Notes: generated by a model not told the origin, from the sequence alone. A stretch of DNA of 64,000 nucleotides from Actibacterium mucosum KCTC 23349 (GCF_000647975.1 NZ_JFKE01000002.1:558001-622000); one strand, 5' to 3'. Positions 31,112-40,613 are shown, counted from the stretch's first letter. Program-made: numbers and translations.

Positions 31112-31932
31112 AGCGCGCGGCTCCACAAGAACAATCCGGCCGCATCCGCCGCAGCGACGGTTTCGGCCTGTTCGAGCATCATCACGCCCCCGGCCTGAAA
31201 GGCAATTCCGGCCAACCCTGCCTTGACAGCCGCCGCAACCGTTGCGGGCCCGATAACGGGCATGTCGACCCGCAGATCCTGGCCCGGTTTCGGGGCTTTG
31301 ACGAACACTCCCCTGGCACCATTTGGATCAGGGCGGCGGGGATAGTCCGCGGCGAATTTCAACATTGCGTCGGTGCCCGGCAAGGTTTCAATGGCCAGGC
31401 ACAGCCCCTGCGCCACAACCGCCCCCTGCCCCAGATCAAGCGGACCAAGCGTTGACAGAATCGTTGCTGCGCGATCCGCATCGGCCTGATCCTGTTCAGA
31501 GGGCGCAGATTGCGTCAGCACCCCCTCACCGGGGCAAAGCGCCGGCGCGATATCCGCGGCCCCCATGACTTCGAACCCGCGATCCTCGAATATCTCGATG
31601 ACCGCACGCAACAGGCCATCGTCACCTTGCTGCAAGGCGGGAAGGATGCGCGGCAACAACGCCGCCGTACCCGGGTCCAGCAGCGCCGGATCCAGCGCCG
31701 GGCGGGACATGCCGCCGGCAAAAACAACGCGGGTCACATCTCGGTTTGTCAGCTCGTCAAACAGCACCGCCATACGCTCTACGTGGAAGGGCATGAACGC
31801 GACCCCTCCGGGGTCTTCGGCCCCGGTTCCGGCAATCGCAGCCACCATGACAGGGGCGTCATTTGCCCGCAAAGCTTTGACCAGCAATCCGGGCAACCGG
31901 CCCGCGCCGGCGATAATTGCAGTGACAGACAT
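31108..31932 (-). CDS. lpxI: UDP-2,3-diacylglucosamine pyrophosphatase LpxI
   Basis: 274 residues of the DUF1009/LpxI family, first characterised in Caulobacter. The N-terminal GAGRLPGLL and the C-terminal domain with VVAQGLCLAIE, KFAADYPRRPD, FVKAPKPGQDLRVDMPVIGP and LAGIAFQAGGVMML are characteristic. It cleaves UDP-2,3-diacylglucosamine to lipid X by attacking the alpha phosphate, replacing LpxH. It sits between lpxA (3-nt gap) and lpxB (4-nt overlap), which confirms the assignment by context. Confidence 0.97.
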   Translation of the reverse strand: MSVTAIIAGAGRLPGLLVKALRANDAPVMVAAIAGTGAEDPGGVAFMPFHVERMAVLFDELTNRDVTRVVFAGGMSRPALDPALLDPGTAALLPRILPALQQGDDGLLRAVIEIFEDRGFEVMGAADIAPALCPGEGVLTQSAPSEQDQADADRAATILSTLGPLDLGQGAVVAQGLCLAIETLPGTDAMLKFAADYPRRPDPNGARGVFVKAPKPGQDLRVDMPVIGPATVAAAVKAGLAGIAFQAGGVMMLEQAETVAAADAAGLFLWSRAL

Positions 31933-31935
31933 GGC

Positions 31936-32733
31936 TTACCCCGGTGTCAGAAAAGAACGGTCGCTGTCGGCCAGGATAAAGGCCGTCATCTCTTCGACCA
32001 GCGCGTTGTCGGTGTTGTCAGCCAATGCGCGCGCACGTTCCGCGAACGAGCCCTCGCCCTGCGCCAGCGTCTGAAAGGCCGCCCGCAATTCGTTGATATC
32101 GGCGCGCGAAGTCCCCCTGCGCTTCAACCCGACAAGGTTCAACCCATCCAGAACCCCTCGCGGCCCCTGCACAAGCCCATAGGGGATCACATCATTTGTC
32201 ACCATCGTCACAGCGCCAATAATGGCGCCACGGCCAAGCCGGACAAACTGGTGGATGCCGGACAATCCGCCGATAATCACGTCGTCTTCGACAATACAAT
32301 GCCCCGCAAGTGCCGTCTGGTTGGCAAGGATCACACGGTTGCCCACAACCACATCATGGCCCACATGGCTGCCGGTCATGAAAAGGCAGTCATCGCCCAC
32401 GCGAGTCACGCCGCCGCCACCCTCAGTGCCGGTGTTCATGGTGACACCCTCGCGAATGCGGTTACGCGCGCCCACGATCAACTTCGTTTCTTCGCCCTTG
32501 AATTTCAGGTCCTGCGGGATGTCGCCAATATTGGCGAAAGGAAAGATGGTGGTTTCCGGCCCAATCTCTGTGTCGCCGGTGACGACGGCATGGCTTTTGA
32601 CAACCACCCCCTCACCCAACCGCACCTTGGGGCCGATCACGCTGAACGGTCCAATCTGAACACCGGCGCCAATCACGGCGCCGTCTTCGATCACGGCAGA
32701 GGCGTGAATACTGGCCGAAGGATCAATGCTCAT
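31936..32733 (-). CDS. lpxA: UDP-N-acetylglucosamine acyltransferase
   Basis: 265 residues. The N-terminal left-handed beta-helix of hexapeptide repeats (ASAVIEDGAVIGAGVQIG and onward) contains the catalytic His region MTGSHVGHDVVVGN and the GGLSGIHQFVRLG segment. A helical C-terminal part follows from about residue 190 (GLNLVGLKRRG). It transfers a 3-hydroxyacyl chain from ACP to UDP-GlcNAc, the first lipid A step. It lies 6 nt after fabZ and 3 nt before lpxI, so it is co-transcribed. Confidence 0.98.
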   Translation of the reverse strand: MSIDPSASIHASAVIEDGAVIGAGVQIGPFSVIGPKVRLGEGVVVKSHAVVTGDTEIGPETTIFPFANIGDIPQDLKFKGEETKLIVGARNRIREGVTMNTGTEGGGGVTRVGDDCLFMTGSHVGHDVVVGNRVILANQTALAGHCIVEDDVIIGGLSGIHQFVRLGRGAIIGAVTMVTNDVIPYGLVQGPRGVLDGLNLVGLKRRGTSRADINELRAAFQTLAQGEGSFAERARALADNTDNALVEEMTAFILADSDRSFLTPG

Positions 32734-32739
32734 CAGCGT

Positions 32740-33204
32740 TTACTCTTCCAGATCCATCATGGCGGCGAATTCCACTTCGCAAGCCAAAGCATCACCCACC
32801 TTGGCCTCGCCCTTAAACTTCCAGACTTTGCGGCGTTTCTGCATGACATTCACATGCAGTTCCAACACGTCGCCCGGCACCACCTTGCGGCGGAACTTGC
32901 AGGAATCCAGGCTCATGAAATAGACCAGAAATTCCTTGTCGACAGTGTTCATCGAGATACCGGCCATAACGGCGGCGGTCTGCGCCAGAGCCTCGACAAT
33001 GGTCACACCGGGCATGATTGGCGACGCCGGGAAATGGCCCTGAAAATGAGGCTCGTTAAACGTGACGTTCTTGATGCCTACGGCGCTGGTATCCGGGACA
33101 ATTTGTTCAACCCGGTCGACCAACAAAAATGGATAGCGATGCGGAATGATCCGTTGAATCAGATGGATATCAGCTTCGGTCGGCATGTTTTCGGTGTCGG
33201 CCAT
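32740..33204 (-). CDS. fabZ: 3-hydroxyacyl-ACP dehydratase FabZ
   Basis: 154 residues with a single hot-dog fold. The core is [15 protein letters not shown], then the active-site His in [10 protein letters not shown] and the Glu in [13 protein letters not shown]. The C-terminal [16 protein letters not shown] is also typical. It dehydrates 3-hydroxyacyl-ACP in fatty acid synthesis and competes with LpxA for the hydroxyacyl pool, hence the usual linkage. In many proteobacteria lpxD precedes fabZ; here that slot is a 75-nt gap after the skp gene. Confidence 0.97.
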   Translation of the reverse strand: MADTENMPTEADIHLIQRIIPHRYPFLLVDRVEQIVPDTSAVGIKNVTFNEPHFQGHFPASPIMPGVTIVEALAQTAAVMAGISMNTVDKEFLVYFMSLDSCKFRRKVVPGDVLELHVNVMQKRRKVWKFKGEAKVGDALACEVEFAAMMDLEE

Positions 33205-33279
33205 GTCGCGCTCTCCGTGGTCACGTTTTGTTTTGTTGTGTCAGGGCATAGCAACCCGGCCCAGCCGAGACAAGCGCGC

Positions 33280-33834
33280 TCAGCGGTTGTCGTTGTCTGA
33301 CGCCGGCAACAAGGTGCTGTCGATAAGGTCAATAACCTCGGTGGTGCGATCAACGCCTTCCAGCGACATCAAAACCAATCCCTTGTTCAAAACCACCTCG
33401 ATCCCGTGGCGCGCGGCCACCTGGCTGATCAAAGGAAAAACCTCTTCATAAAAGCGCTGCTGCTCGGTATCGCGCAGCCGTGCCAAGTTCTGGGCTTTTT
33501 CGTCTTGCTGACGACGCAGTGCCACAACTTTGGCGTCAAATTCGCCCGCCTTTTCGCGAAAAGCTTCGGCCGACAAGGTTTCGCGCTCTTCGGTCAGCGC
33601 CAATTCCTCGGCCTCAAGACGCGTTTCGATCTGGCGGTTCTCGTTTGACAAGGCCACGTTCTGTGCCTCGATCCCACGAATAATCGAACGCCCGTATTCC
33701 GACGCGGACAACAGCGCATCATAGTCGACAACCATCAACGCGGACCGTTGCGCATTTTCGGTATTTTGCGAATAAACCGGCCCTGCCATCAGGGCCGGCA
33801 AAAGAAAAACGAGCGCGGCGACCAGTGCCCGCAT
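33280..33834 (-). CDS. periplasmic chaperone OmpH/Skp
   Basis: 184 residues with a signal peptide (RALVAALVFLLPALMAGPVY, cleaved near YSQN). The mature protein is helical and charged. A long coiled-coil-like region (about 50-140) contains EAQNVALSNENRQIETRLE and LRRQQDEKAQNLARLRD, followed by a region close to the membrane (HGIEVVLNKGLVLM). Skp holds unfolded outer-membrane proteins for BamA. The start overlaps the bamA stop by one base (TGATG), so the two are coupled. Confidence 0.93.
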   Translation of the reverse strand: MRALVAALVFLLPALMAGPVYSQNTENAQRSALMVVDYDALLSASEYGRSIIRGIEAQNVALSNENRQIETRLEAEELALTEERETLSAEAFREKAGEFDAKVVALRRQQDEKAQNLARLRDTEQQRFYEEVFPLISQVAARHGIEVVLNKGLVLMSLEGVDRTTEVIDLIDSTLLPASDNDNR

Positions 33835-36155
33835 CAGAACCGGGTCGAGATGGTCAGATCGAACCGCTGCTCCTCGTCAAACGACTCTTTTTGCAGCGCA
33901 CGGGTAAAGTTGAACCGCAGCGGACCAATGGCCGTATCCCAGAAGATCGACGCCCCAACGACCGAACGCAACGCAAAGCTGTCGTCAATCGTGCCGCCCA
34001 AATTGTTGTCCAGCCCCCAGACCGAGCCAAAATCGGCGAAAAGACCACCACGGATACCGTATTCTTCGGGTATCCCAAGCGGGAACTCCGCCTCGAGCCG
34101 GATGGCCAGCAGTTGGTTACCACCCAACGCGTCATTCGACGCCGCGCCCGTATCGCGTGGACCAAAACCGTTGAAGTCAAAGCCACGAATTTTGCCATTG
34201 CCAAAGAAGCGGTCAGTCAGGCGGCTGGTACCATTTAGCGTTTGCAAGAATCCTGCTTCGGCTTCGGCGCGCAACTCCACGTCACCGAATGCAAGGGTTT
34301 CTGCACCAACCAACAGGCTGGTTTCCAGCTGGTTCAGGTCACCCCCGACCCCCGCAATATCCTGCGAGAACCGCACCAACACGCCGGCATCCGGGTTCAA
34401 TCCTGTGCGGCGGGTATCGAATTCATAGCTGAATCCAAGGCTGCTGCGGGTTTCGCTGCCGCGCGCCGTTTCGGCCGCAATCAGCGCGGAGGAGCCGGTG
34501 TAGTTCGAAAGCTCGGTCTGCTCAAACGTATAATTCAGACCAAAGCGGCTGAAATCGGCCAGCGGAAACTCGATCGACGGCGAGAATGCAATCGCCTGGG
34601 TGTCGTACAGGTTCGAATTCTGGTCGTTGGTTTCTGCGTAAGAGCCCGTTACACGGAACCCCACATCGCGGCCCAGAATTGCAGGTTCAAAGAAGGTCAA
34701 CGTCCCTTGGCGGTTATCCGTACCGGTGGCAAACGAGAAGGCCAGTGTTTGGCCACGACCAAGAAAGTTGGACTCGTTGAACGATGCCGTAAGCCCGATA
34801 CCATTGGTGGCGCTGTACGCGGCACCAAAGGACAACGAACCGGTGGGTTGCTCTTCCACATCCACGTCGACAACAACCTGGCTGGGCGACGATCCCTCGC
34901 GCGCATTCACCTCTGCCGTCGAGAAGAAACCCAGCGCGCGGATGCGTTCTGCTGTTTCGCGAATTTCGCGCGGGTTGAACGGGTCACCCTCAACCGTGTC
35001 GAATTGACGACGGATCACGCGATCCAGCGTGGTCGCATTGCCTTCGATATCGATACGTTCAACAAAGATACGGGGACCACGCACAACCGCAAATTCGACG
35101 TCCAGTAACAAATCACGATCGTTCCGGGTAATGCGCGGATCAACCCGGACAAAATCCAACCCCTGCTGCACCGCCTTGCGTTCCAGGCGAGCGATATTCT
35201 GTTCGATCAGTTCGGGCGAATAGGTTTTGCCACTGCTGAGTTTCAGCGCAGCCAGGTATTCGTCAACGTCAACTTCCTCCAGATCGGAAACAACGCTGAT
35301 TTCACCCACGTCAAACTGCTGCCCCTCCTGAACGTTGAAGGTCAGAAGGAACGCGTCGCGCTGACGTGTCAGTTCGGACGACACCCCCAGCACTTGAAAA
35401 TCGATATAACCGCGCGAGGCATAGAAATCAGACAAAACCTGACGGTCAAAGTCGATCCGATCCCCAATAAACGTGTCGCTGCGGACAAACCGGCGCAGCA
35501 GGCCGGCTTGCTTTGTTTCCAGCACACCACGCAGACGACGTTCCGAGAATGCGCGGTTGCCAACAAAAGAGATACGCTCGATCTCGATCACGCGACCTTC
35601 CAGAATCTCAAAGACCAGATCCACGCGATTGTCGCTTCGGCGGATGATCTTGGGCTCTACAGTTGCTGCGATCCGCCCGGACTGTGCATAGGCATTCACG
35701 ATCTCGGCGGCATCGGCTTCGGCCCGCGACGGGCTGTAGACGCGGCGTGATTGGCTGACGATGATATCGGCCAGGACATCGTCTTTCAGGATACGGTTGC
35801 CTTCAAACGCAATCAGGTTGATCGTCGGAAATTCGACAACGCGGATCAGCAACGTGTTGCCACGCGGCTCGAACTCAACAGATTCGAACAGGCCACTGTT
35901 CACCACGTTCTGGTAGGCTTCATTCAGCGCGCCAGCCTCGATCGGCACGCCACGTTCGATCCCGGTATAGCTGAGAATCGTTGCCCCATCGACGCGCTGG
36001 TTGCCTTCGATCTGTACATTGGTAAAGCGGAAGCTTTGCGCCGCCACATCGTCGGGCAAGGCCGAGAAAACAAGTGCAAAAGAGACAAAAACCGCAATAC
36101 CAGCTGCTTTTGCACGCGAAACCGCGGCCGCGAAGCCACGCAAGAAATTCGTCAT
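33834..36155 (-). CDS. bamA: outer membrane protein assembly factor BamA
   Basis: 773 residues. A signal peptide is followed by five POTRA domains (about 35-425; openings such as FRFTNVQIEGNQRVDGATIL and IFVERIDIEGNATTLDRVI). The 16-strand barrel includes the loop-6 motif in KIRGFDFNGFGPRD and the C-terminal Phe signal (DLTISTRF). It folds and inserts outer-membrane beta-barrels. A TTGACA element 60 bp upstream and a terminator at 36258-36284 suggest that transcription restarts here, apart from the rseP group. Confidence 0.98.
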   Translation of the reverse strand: MTNFLRGFAAAVSRAKAAGIAVFVSFALVFSALPDDVAAQSFRFTNVQIEGNQRVDGATILSYTGIERGVPIEAGALNEAYQNVVNSGLFESVEFEPRGNTLLIRVVEFPTINLIAFEGNRILKDDVLADIIVSQSRRVYSPSRAEADAAEIVNAYAQSGRIAATVEPKIIRRSDNRVDLVFEILEGRVIEIERISFVGNRAFSERRLRGVLETKQAGLLRRFVRSDTFIGDRIDFDRQVLSDFYASRGYIDFQVLGVSSELTRQRDAFLLTFNVQEGQQFDVGEISVVSDLEEVDVDEYLAALKLSSGKTYSPELIEQNIARLERKAVQQGLDFVRVDPRITRNDRDLLLDVEFAVVRGPRIFVERIDIEGNATTLDRVIRRQFDTVEGDPFNPREIRETAERIRALGFFSTAEVNAREGSSPSQVVVDVDVEEQPTGSLSFGAAYSATNGIGLTASFNESNFLGRGQTLAFSFATGTDNRQGTLTFFEPAILGRDVGFRVTGSYAETNDQNSNLYDTQAIAFSPSIEFPLADFSRFGLNYTFEQTELSNYTGSSALIAAETARGSETRSSLGFSYEFDTRRTGLNPDAGVLVRFSQDIAGVGGDLNQLETSLLVGAETLAFGDVELRAEAEAGFLQTLNGTSRLTDRFFGNGKIRGFDFNGFGPRDTGAASNDALGGNQLLAIRLEAEFPLGIPEEYGIRGGLFADFGSVWGLDNNLGGTIDDSFALRSVVGASIFWDTAIGPLRFNFTRALQKESFDEEQRFDLTISTRF

Positions 36156-36191
36156 CAGACCGTCCCGCCCAGGTGTCTTTTATATCACCTC

Positions 36192-36220
36192 TGAGTAGCG
36201 GGATTACCGCGCGTTGTCAA
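36192..36220 (-). promoter_or_regulatory. candidate bamA promoter
   Basis: On the - strand a perfect -35 TTGACA (36215-36220) is followed after 17 bp by TACTCA (36192-36197), a weak -10. The -35 sits within a CGCGTT-N5-AACGCG inverted repeat (36210-36226). It lies downstream of a terminator and 37 nt before the bamA start codon. Confidence 0.4.
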
Positions 36221-36257
36221 AACGCGAAAATCGTCACACGCAATTCACCGCGCAACG

Positions 36258-36284
36258 AAAAAGCGCGACGTCTAAACGCCGCGC
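36258..36284 (-). terminator. Rho-independent terminator between small ORF and bamA
   Basis: On the - strand a 9-bp stem (GCGCGGCGT with ACGTCGCGC, one G-U pair) around TTAG is followed by five T. It would stop transcripts from the uppS-cdsA-dxr-rseP-small ORF group before bamA. Confidence 0.7.
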
Positions 36285-36310
36285 CAAGCCGTCAATCCGG
36301 GGAGGTTGGA

Positions 36311-36439
36311 TCAGATATTCGACGCCAGGTAGGAACCTGCAATAAGGGCACCAAACAGAACACCGGTGCACAGCACGCGGTCCCAATTCAGTTTCCAAAG
36401 CAGTGACAGGCTGCGATATCCATGTGTCAAAGTTGTCAT
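36311..36439 (-). CDS. 42-residue single-helix membrane protein, unknown function
   Basis: A short gene starting MTTLTHGYRSLSLLWKLNW and ending in one helix (about residues 23-39, VLCTGVLFGALIAGSYLA). AGGAGG lies seven bases before the ATG, among the strongest ribosome-binding sites in the window. A Rho-independent terminator follows the stop. It lies between rseP and bamA. The product is too short for standard gene calling. Position suggests a role near envelope biogenesis, but nothing in the sequence shows which. Confidence 0.65.
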   Translation of the reverse strand: MTTLTHGYRSLSLLWKLNWDRVLCTGVLFGALIAGSYLASNI

Positions 36440-36535
36440 CTCGTGGCCTCCTACATCTGTTTCGCCTTCGGGTTGGCCCCAAAATGGCGATCAAATGTGG
36501 CGCAATTGGGGCCATATTCGGCCCCTTGCGAGGCG

Positions 36536-37867
36536 TTACCGACAGAAAATATCGTTGCCCAGGGCAAACAGCATCAGCCCCAGAACCAGAACGATTCCAA
36601 CGCTCATCATGACGTTCAGCACCCGGTCACTGGGCGGCTTGCCGGCAATTGCTTCGTAAAAGTGGAAGACAAGGTGGCCACCGTCCAACACGGGGATAGG
36701 AAACAAGTTAACCATGCCAATAGCGGCTGAAAGCATGGCGATGAAGGAAACGAAGTACACGATCCCCTGCACCGCTGTTGCACCCGAAGTTTCAGCAATG
36801 GTCAAAATGCCTCGGACGTTGCACGTGCTGATGTCACCTACAGCAACGTGGTACAACATCGACAGGCTACCGGTCAGGACACCAAATGTGCTGTCGATAC
36901 CGTTCAGAGTCGCATCAATGATGCTGGGTTGCTGGCGGGCCGGTTCAAAGAACAAACCTCCACCCGTCATGCCAATCAGCCACCGCTGCTCGAAACCGCC
37001 TTCGTTAAGGGGAACATCCGACAGGCGCGGTGTCAGCGTAAAGTTCAGTTCTTCACCATCACGCCAGACGGACAAGTCCAGGGACTTGTCCTTCGTGTCC
37101 CGAACGGTGTCGACCACGTCGCCAAACCCGATAATTGGATTACCATCAATTGCCGTGACATAGTCACCCAGTTTCAGACCGGCATCAAATGCCGCCGATT
37201 GCGGTTGCACCAACGAGATACGGGCCGGAAACGGATACGGACCCTCGATTGTCTGTTGTTGTCCATCGCGCTCGATTACGTAGCTCACCGATGGCGAGGA
37301 TGGCAGGGTGTCCGCCAGATCGCCAATGGCCTCGTAGTCCGGAGTTTCAGTCCCATCAATCTGCAGAATGCGATCACCGGGCTGCAGGTCAACTGCACCA
37401 TAGGGGATATTCGACAGCTTCCCAACGGTTGGGGGATTAGCCACCTCGCCCTGCACCATCATCAGTGCCGCAAAGACAATGATCGAAAGCACAAAGTTGA
37501 AAACGGGTCCGGCTGCAACCGTCAGGGCCCGTGCGTACAAGGGTGCACCATGCATGGTATGGCGCAGGGTTTCCTCGTCCAATTCGCCCATGAATTCGGC
37601 ATCTTTGCCACTGGCCGCATCAGAATCCCCAAGGAATTTGACATAGCCACCCAGCGGGATCATCGCCACCTGCCACTTGGTCCCATGGCGGTCATAGCCC
37701 GAGATCAGTGTCTTGCCGAACCCGATAGAGAATACCTCGGCCCGGATCCCGGTCCAGCGGCCCACAAGGTAATGTCCCATCTCGTGGACAAACACCACCA
37801 CGCTCAGCGCGATCACAAAGAAAACACCGTTATAAAGCATGGTTCCGATATCGGGGAGACTGTCCAC
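36536..37867 (-). CDS. rseP: site-2 zinc metalloprotease RseP
   Basis: 443 residues. The catalytic HExxH is in VVFVHEMGHYLVGRW in helix 1, and the third ligand Asp is in NLFPIPVLDGGHLV near residue 395. PDZ-like domains lie in the periplasmic loop (about 130-300; ISLVQPQSAAFDAGLKLGDY). At least four membrane helices are present. It cleaves anti-sigma factors and signal-peptide remnants in the membrane. It is 14 nt after dxr, in the standard alphaproteobacterial order. No rseA/rpoE is in the window. Confidence 0.96.
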   Translation of the reverse strand: MDSLPDIGTMLYNGVFFVIALSVVVFVHEMGHYLVGRWTGIRAEVFSIGFGKTLISGYDRHGTKWQVAMIPLGGYVKFLGDSDAASGKDAEFMGELDEETLRHTMHGAPLYARALTVAAGPVFNFVLSIIVFAALMMVQGEVANPPTVGKLSNIPYGAVDLQPGDRILQIDGTETPDYEAIGDLADTLPSSPSVSYVIERDGQQQTIEGPYPFPARISLVQPQSAAFDAGLKLGDYVTAIDGNPIIGFGDVVDTVRDTKDKSLDLSVWRDGEELNFTLTPRLSDVPLNEGGFEQRWLIGMTGGGLFFEPARQQPSIIDATLNGIDSTFGVLTGSLSMLYHVAVGDISTCNVRGILTIAETSGATAVQGIVYFVSFIAMLSAAIGMVNLFPIPVLDGGHLVFHFYEAIAGKPPSDRVLNVMMSVGIVLVLGLMLFALGNDIFCR

Positions 37868-37881
37868 CTGTTGATCCTTCT

Positions 37882-39054
37882 TTAAAACGCAGTTTTCAAA
37901 ATAACCGCTTCACTCACATTGCGGGCAAAAATGTCCATTTCTCGGACCAGATCAAGGGTGATCGCGGTTTTTGTAAGGCTATTTTCGCGCGAAAGCTGGT
38001 TCAACACCTCGGCAACAACTTTAGCCATGTCCGTAAAGGCAATCTTTCGCGCAATGAATGCATCCAGCGCATGGTCCTTGGCTGCATTGAACGCCGCGCC
38101 GGCAAGGCCTCCGATCTCCATCACGTCACCGGCCAGCGCCAGCGCCGGAAAACGAGCCGGGTCCGGGGCGGTGAAGTTCAGCTGCGACACCTTGGCCAGG
38201 TCCAGACGGGCGACCGGCAATTCAGCGCGGTTGGGGTGGTGCAACGCGTAACCGATGGCGTGCCGCATATCCGGCGCGCCCAGATGCGCCATCAGCGCGC
38301 CGTCGCGGAACCCAACCATCGCATGGATCAGCGATTCCGGATGGACCAGCACTTCGATCTGATCCGGCGTGACGCCAAAATACTCTTTGACCTCGATCAC
38401 CTCGAGCGCCTTGTTGAACATCGACGCGCTGTCGATCGTGATGCGCATGCCCATTGACCAGTTCGGGTGCTGTGCAGCCTGTTCCGGGGTTGCAGAGATC
38501 AGCTTCTCGATCGGCCAATCCCGGAATGCACCGCCCGATGCGGTAATAATCACCCGCTCGACAGCAGACATTTCCTCGCCTACCAGGGCCTGGAACACCG
38601 CCGAATGTTCGCTATCGACGGGCAGGATGGTGGCCCCTGCCCGCTTGGCCGTGTCCATCAGCAATGACCCGGCGCAGACAAGACTTTCCTTGTTCGCCAG
38701 GGCCAGTGTGCTGCCTTGAGCTGCGGCAGCAAGGCTGGGGATCAGGCCGTCGGTTCCAACAATGGCCGACATGATCCAGTCAGCCGGGCGCGTCGCAGCC
38801 TCGGCAATGGCTTCGGGGCCGGCTGCGGCTTCGGTTTCTGTTCCCGCCAGCGCCTCTTTCAGATCAGACAGCCGGTCCGGAAAACATGTCACCGCGACCT
38901 TGGCGCCGAAGGCGCGCGCCTGCTGTGCCAGCAATTTGATGTTGCGCCCGCCGGTCAGCGCGACAATTTCATAAGCCGCTGCATCGCGCGACAGCAGGTC
39001 CAGCGTGTTGACACCGATTGAGCCTGTGGACCCAAAGACAGACACACGCCGCAT
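37882..39054 (-). CDS. dxr: 1-deoxy-D-xylulose 5-phosphate reductoisomerase
   Basis: 390 residues. The NADPH site is SVFGSTGSIGVNTLDLL. Metal and substrate binding residues occur in LPVDSEHSAVFQ, the flexible loop is ITASGGAFRDW, and MGMRITIDSASMFNKALEVIE is fully conserved. It makes methylerythritol phosphate in the non-mevalonate isoprenoid pathway, which feeds UppS two genes upstream. It lies 2 nt after cdsA, in the same operon. Confidence 0.98.
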   Translation of the reverse strand: MRRVSVFGSTGSIGVNTLDLLSRDAAAYEIVALTGGRNIKLLAQQARAFGAKVAVTCFPDRLSDLKEALAGTETEAAAGPEAIAEAATRPADWIMSAIVGTDGLIPSLAAAAQGSTLALANKESLVCAGSLLMDTAKRAGATILPVDSEHSAVFQALVGEEMSAVERVIITASGGAFRDWPIEKLISATPEQAAQHPNWSMGMRITIDSASMFNKALEVIEVKEYFGVTPDQIEVLVHPESLIHAMVGFRDGALMAHLGAPDMRHAIGYALHHPNRAELPVARLDLAKVSQLNFTAPDPARFPALALAGDVMEIGGLAGAAFNAAKDHALDAFIARKIAFTDMAKVVAEVLNQLSRENSLTKTAITLDLVREMDIFARNVSEAVILKTAF

Positions 39055-39056
39055 GG

Positions 39057-39848
39057 TCAGATCCGTACCTCGGGCACGTAGACCAGCTGCGAAACCAGCA
39101 GCATGAACAAGGCCCCGGCCAACAATCCGTCGAACCGGTCAAACAATCCGCCATGTCCCGGGATGAGCGACGAGCTGTCTTTGACACCCATCCGGCGCTT
39201 CAGGGCACTTTCGGCCATGTCGCCGCCCTGGCTGGCCATCGACAATGCCATGGAAATCCACGGAAGGTCCGGCCCGGCATTGGTAAATTGCCGAAATGCC
39301 AGCCCCAGCAATGCGGCAGCAACCCAGCCAGCGACGGTGCCCGACCATGTCTTCTTGGGGCTGATCGCGGGCCAGAATTTTGGCCCGCCAACCAAGCGCC
39401 CCGCGAAATAGCCGAACACGTCCGTTGCGATCACAACCAGCACCAGCCAGACCAGCCAGACAATGCCATACGTGTCACGGAACCAGGTCAGCCCCGTGCC
39501 GGCGCCCAGAATGCCGATGGAAAACAACACGAACAGCAATTTGTTGCTGTTGGAAATCCGCAGGGTAGAGACACCCTGTACCGCGACCGCGCCGATCAGC
39601 GGCGCCACCCAAAGGCCACCAAAGGCCCGCGCCACCAGCAAGGCAATCGCAGCCGCCAACCCCAGTTGCAACGCCGCATTGCGCTGTTCGGGTGCCATCA
39701 TGCGGGCCAGTTCCCACACCATGATGCCGCTGACCAAAGCGGCCAGCGTACCAAACCAGATGCCGCCCAGCCAAATCATCACGACACCGACCAACGCCAT
39801 GGCCGCGCCAGACGCCAAGCGGCTGTTCAGGTCAGACCACACGGCCAT
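39057..39848 (-). CDS. cdsA: phosphatidate cytidylyltransferase
   Basis: 263 residues, with about seven membrane helices. The CDP-alcohol signature is complete in the C-terminal half: GPKFWPAISPKKTWSGTVAG and then SMASQGGDMAESALKRRMGVKDSS and LIPGHGGLFDRFD. It makes CDP-diacylglycerol for phospholipids. The ATG overlaps the uppS stop (TGATG). The N-terminal ~100 residues are hydrophobic and poorly conserved, as usual. Confidence 0.96.
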   Translation of the reverse strand: MAVWSDLNSRLASGAAMALVGVVMIWLGGIWFGTLAALVSGIMVWELARMMAPEQRNAALQLGLAAAIALLVARAFGGLWVAPLIGAVAVQGVSTLRISNSNKLLFVLFSIGILGAGTGLTWFRDTYGIVWLVWLVLVVIATDVFGYFAGRLVGGPKFWPAISPKKTWSGTVAGWVAAALLGLAFRQFTNAGPDLPWISMALSMASQGGDMAESALKRRMGVKDSSSLIPGHGGLFDRFDGLLAGALFMLLVSQLVYVPEVRI

Positions 39849-40570
39849 CAGACAGCCACGGCTCCGAACCGCCGTTCGCGGTTGCCGTAATTACGGATGA
39901 TCTCGGCAAAGTGGTCCTTGGTGAAATCGGGCCACAGGGTCGAGGTGAACTCGTATTCCGAATAGGCCGATTGCCACAGAAGGAAGTTCGAGATCCGCGC
40001 CTCGCCCGATGTGCGGATCACAAGGTCGGGGTCCGGCAAAACGCAGGTATCAAGGTATTTGGCCAAGGTTTCGGCATCCACGTCATCCGGTGACAGGTTG
40101 CCATCGGCCACGTCGCGTGCCAGCCGCTTGGTCGCCCGCGCCACCTCGTCGCGACCGCCATAGTTCAGCGCGACGGTCAGGTGGATCATGTCGTTGTTCT
40201 GTGTCAGCTCTTCCAGGCGGTCCATCATCTCGACGAGGCTGGGACGCAGCCGTACGCGATCCCCGATGAACCGAACGCGCACGCCCGCCTCAAGCAGCGT
40301 CTGCGCCTCGCGCTGGATATACCGGCCGAACAGCTTCATCAGACCGGAAACCTCGGTCTGGGTCCGCTTCCAGTTCTCGGTCGAAAAGGCAAAGATCGTC
40401 AGATAGCGCACACCAAGACCCGGACAGGCCTCGACGATCTCGCGGACACGTCGCGCGCCCATCTGGTGGCCGAACAAGCGCGGCCTGCCCCGACTTTGCG
40501 CCCAGCGGCCGTTGCCATCCATGATGATGGCCACATGTTCGGGCCCGCCTGACGGCGCTTGATCGGTCAC
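39848..40570 (-). CDS. uppS: undecaprenyl diphosphate synthase
   Basis: 240 residues from GTG 40570. The P-loop-like EHVAIIMDGNGRWA with the catalytic Asp, the LTIFAFSTENWKR segment, ALNYGGRDE and the C-terminal RTSGEARISNFLLWQ and EYEFTSTLWPDF mark the cis-prenyltransferase family. It makes the C55 lipid carrier used by peptidoglycan and by the glycan locus at 265-13427. AGGACAGG precedes the GTG; upstream in-frame starts would overlap frr. Confidence 0.97.
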   Translation of the reverse strand: MTDQAPSGGPEHVAIIMDGNGRWAQSRGRPRLFGHQMGARRVREIVEACPGLGVRYLTIFAFSTENWKRTQTEVSGLMKLFGRYIQREAQTLLEAGVRVRFIGDRVRLRPSLVEMMDRLEELTQNNDMIHLTVALNYGGRDEVARATKRLARDVADGNLSPDDVDAETLAKYLDTCVLPDPDLVIRTSGEARISNFLLWQSAYSEYEFTSTLWPDFTKDHFAEIIRNYGNRERRFGAVAV

Positions 40571-40613
40571 CCTTTGCCTGTCCTTTCCGGCAATTGCCGT
40601 GGCCTGAACGTGT

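Noticed and set aside
31510-33300. 596-codon + strand frame opposite lpxI-lpxA-fabZ
   Set aside because: It spans three certain genes; the His- and Gln-rich composition is that of an antisense frame.
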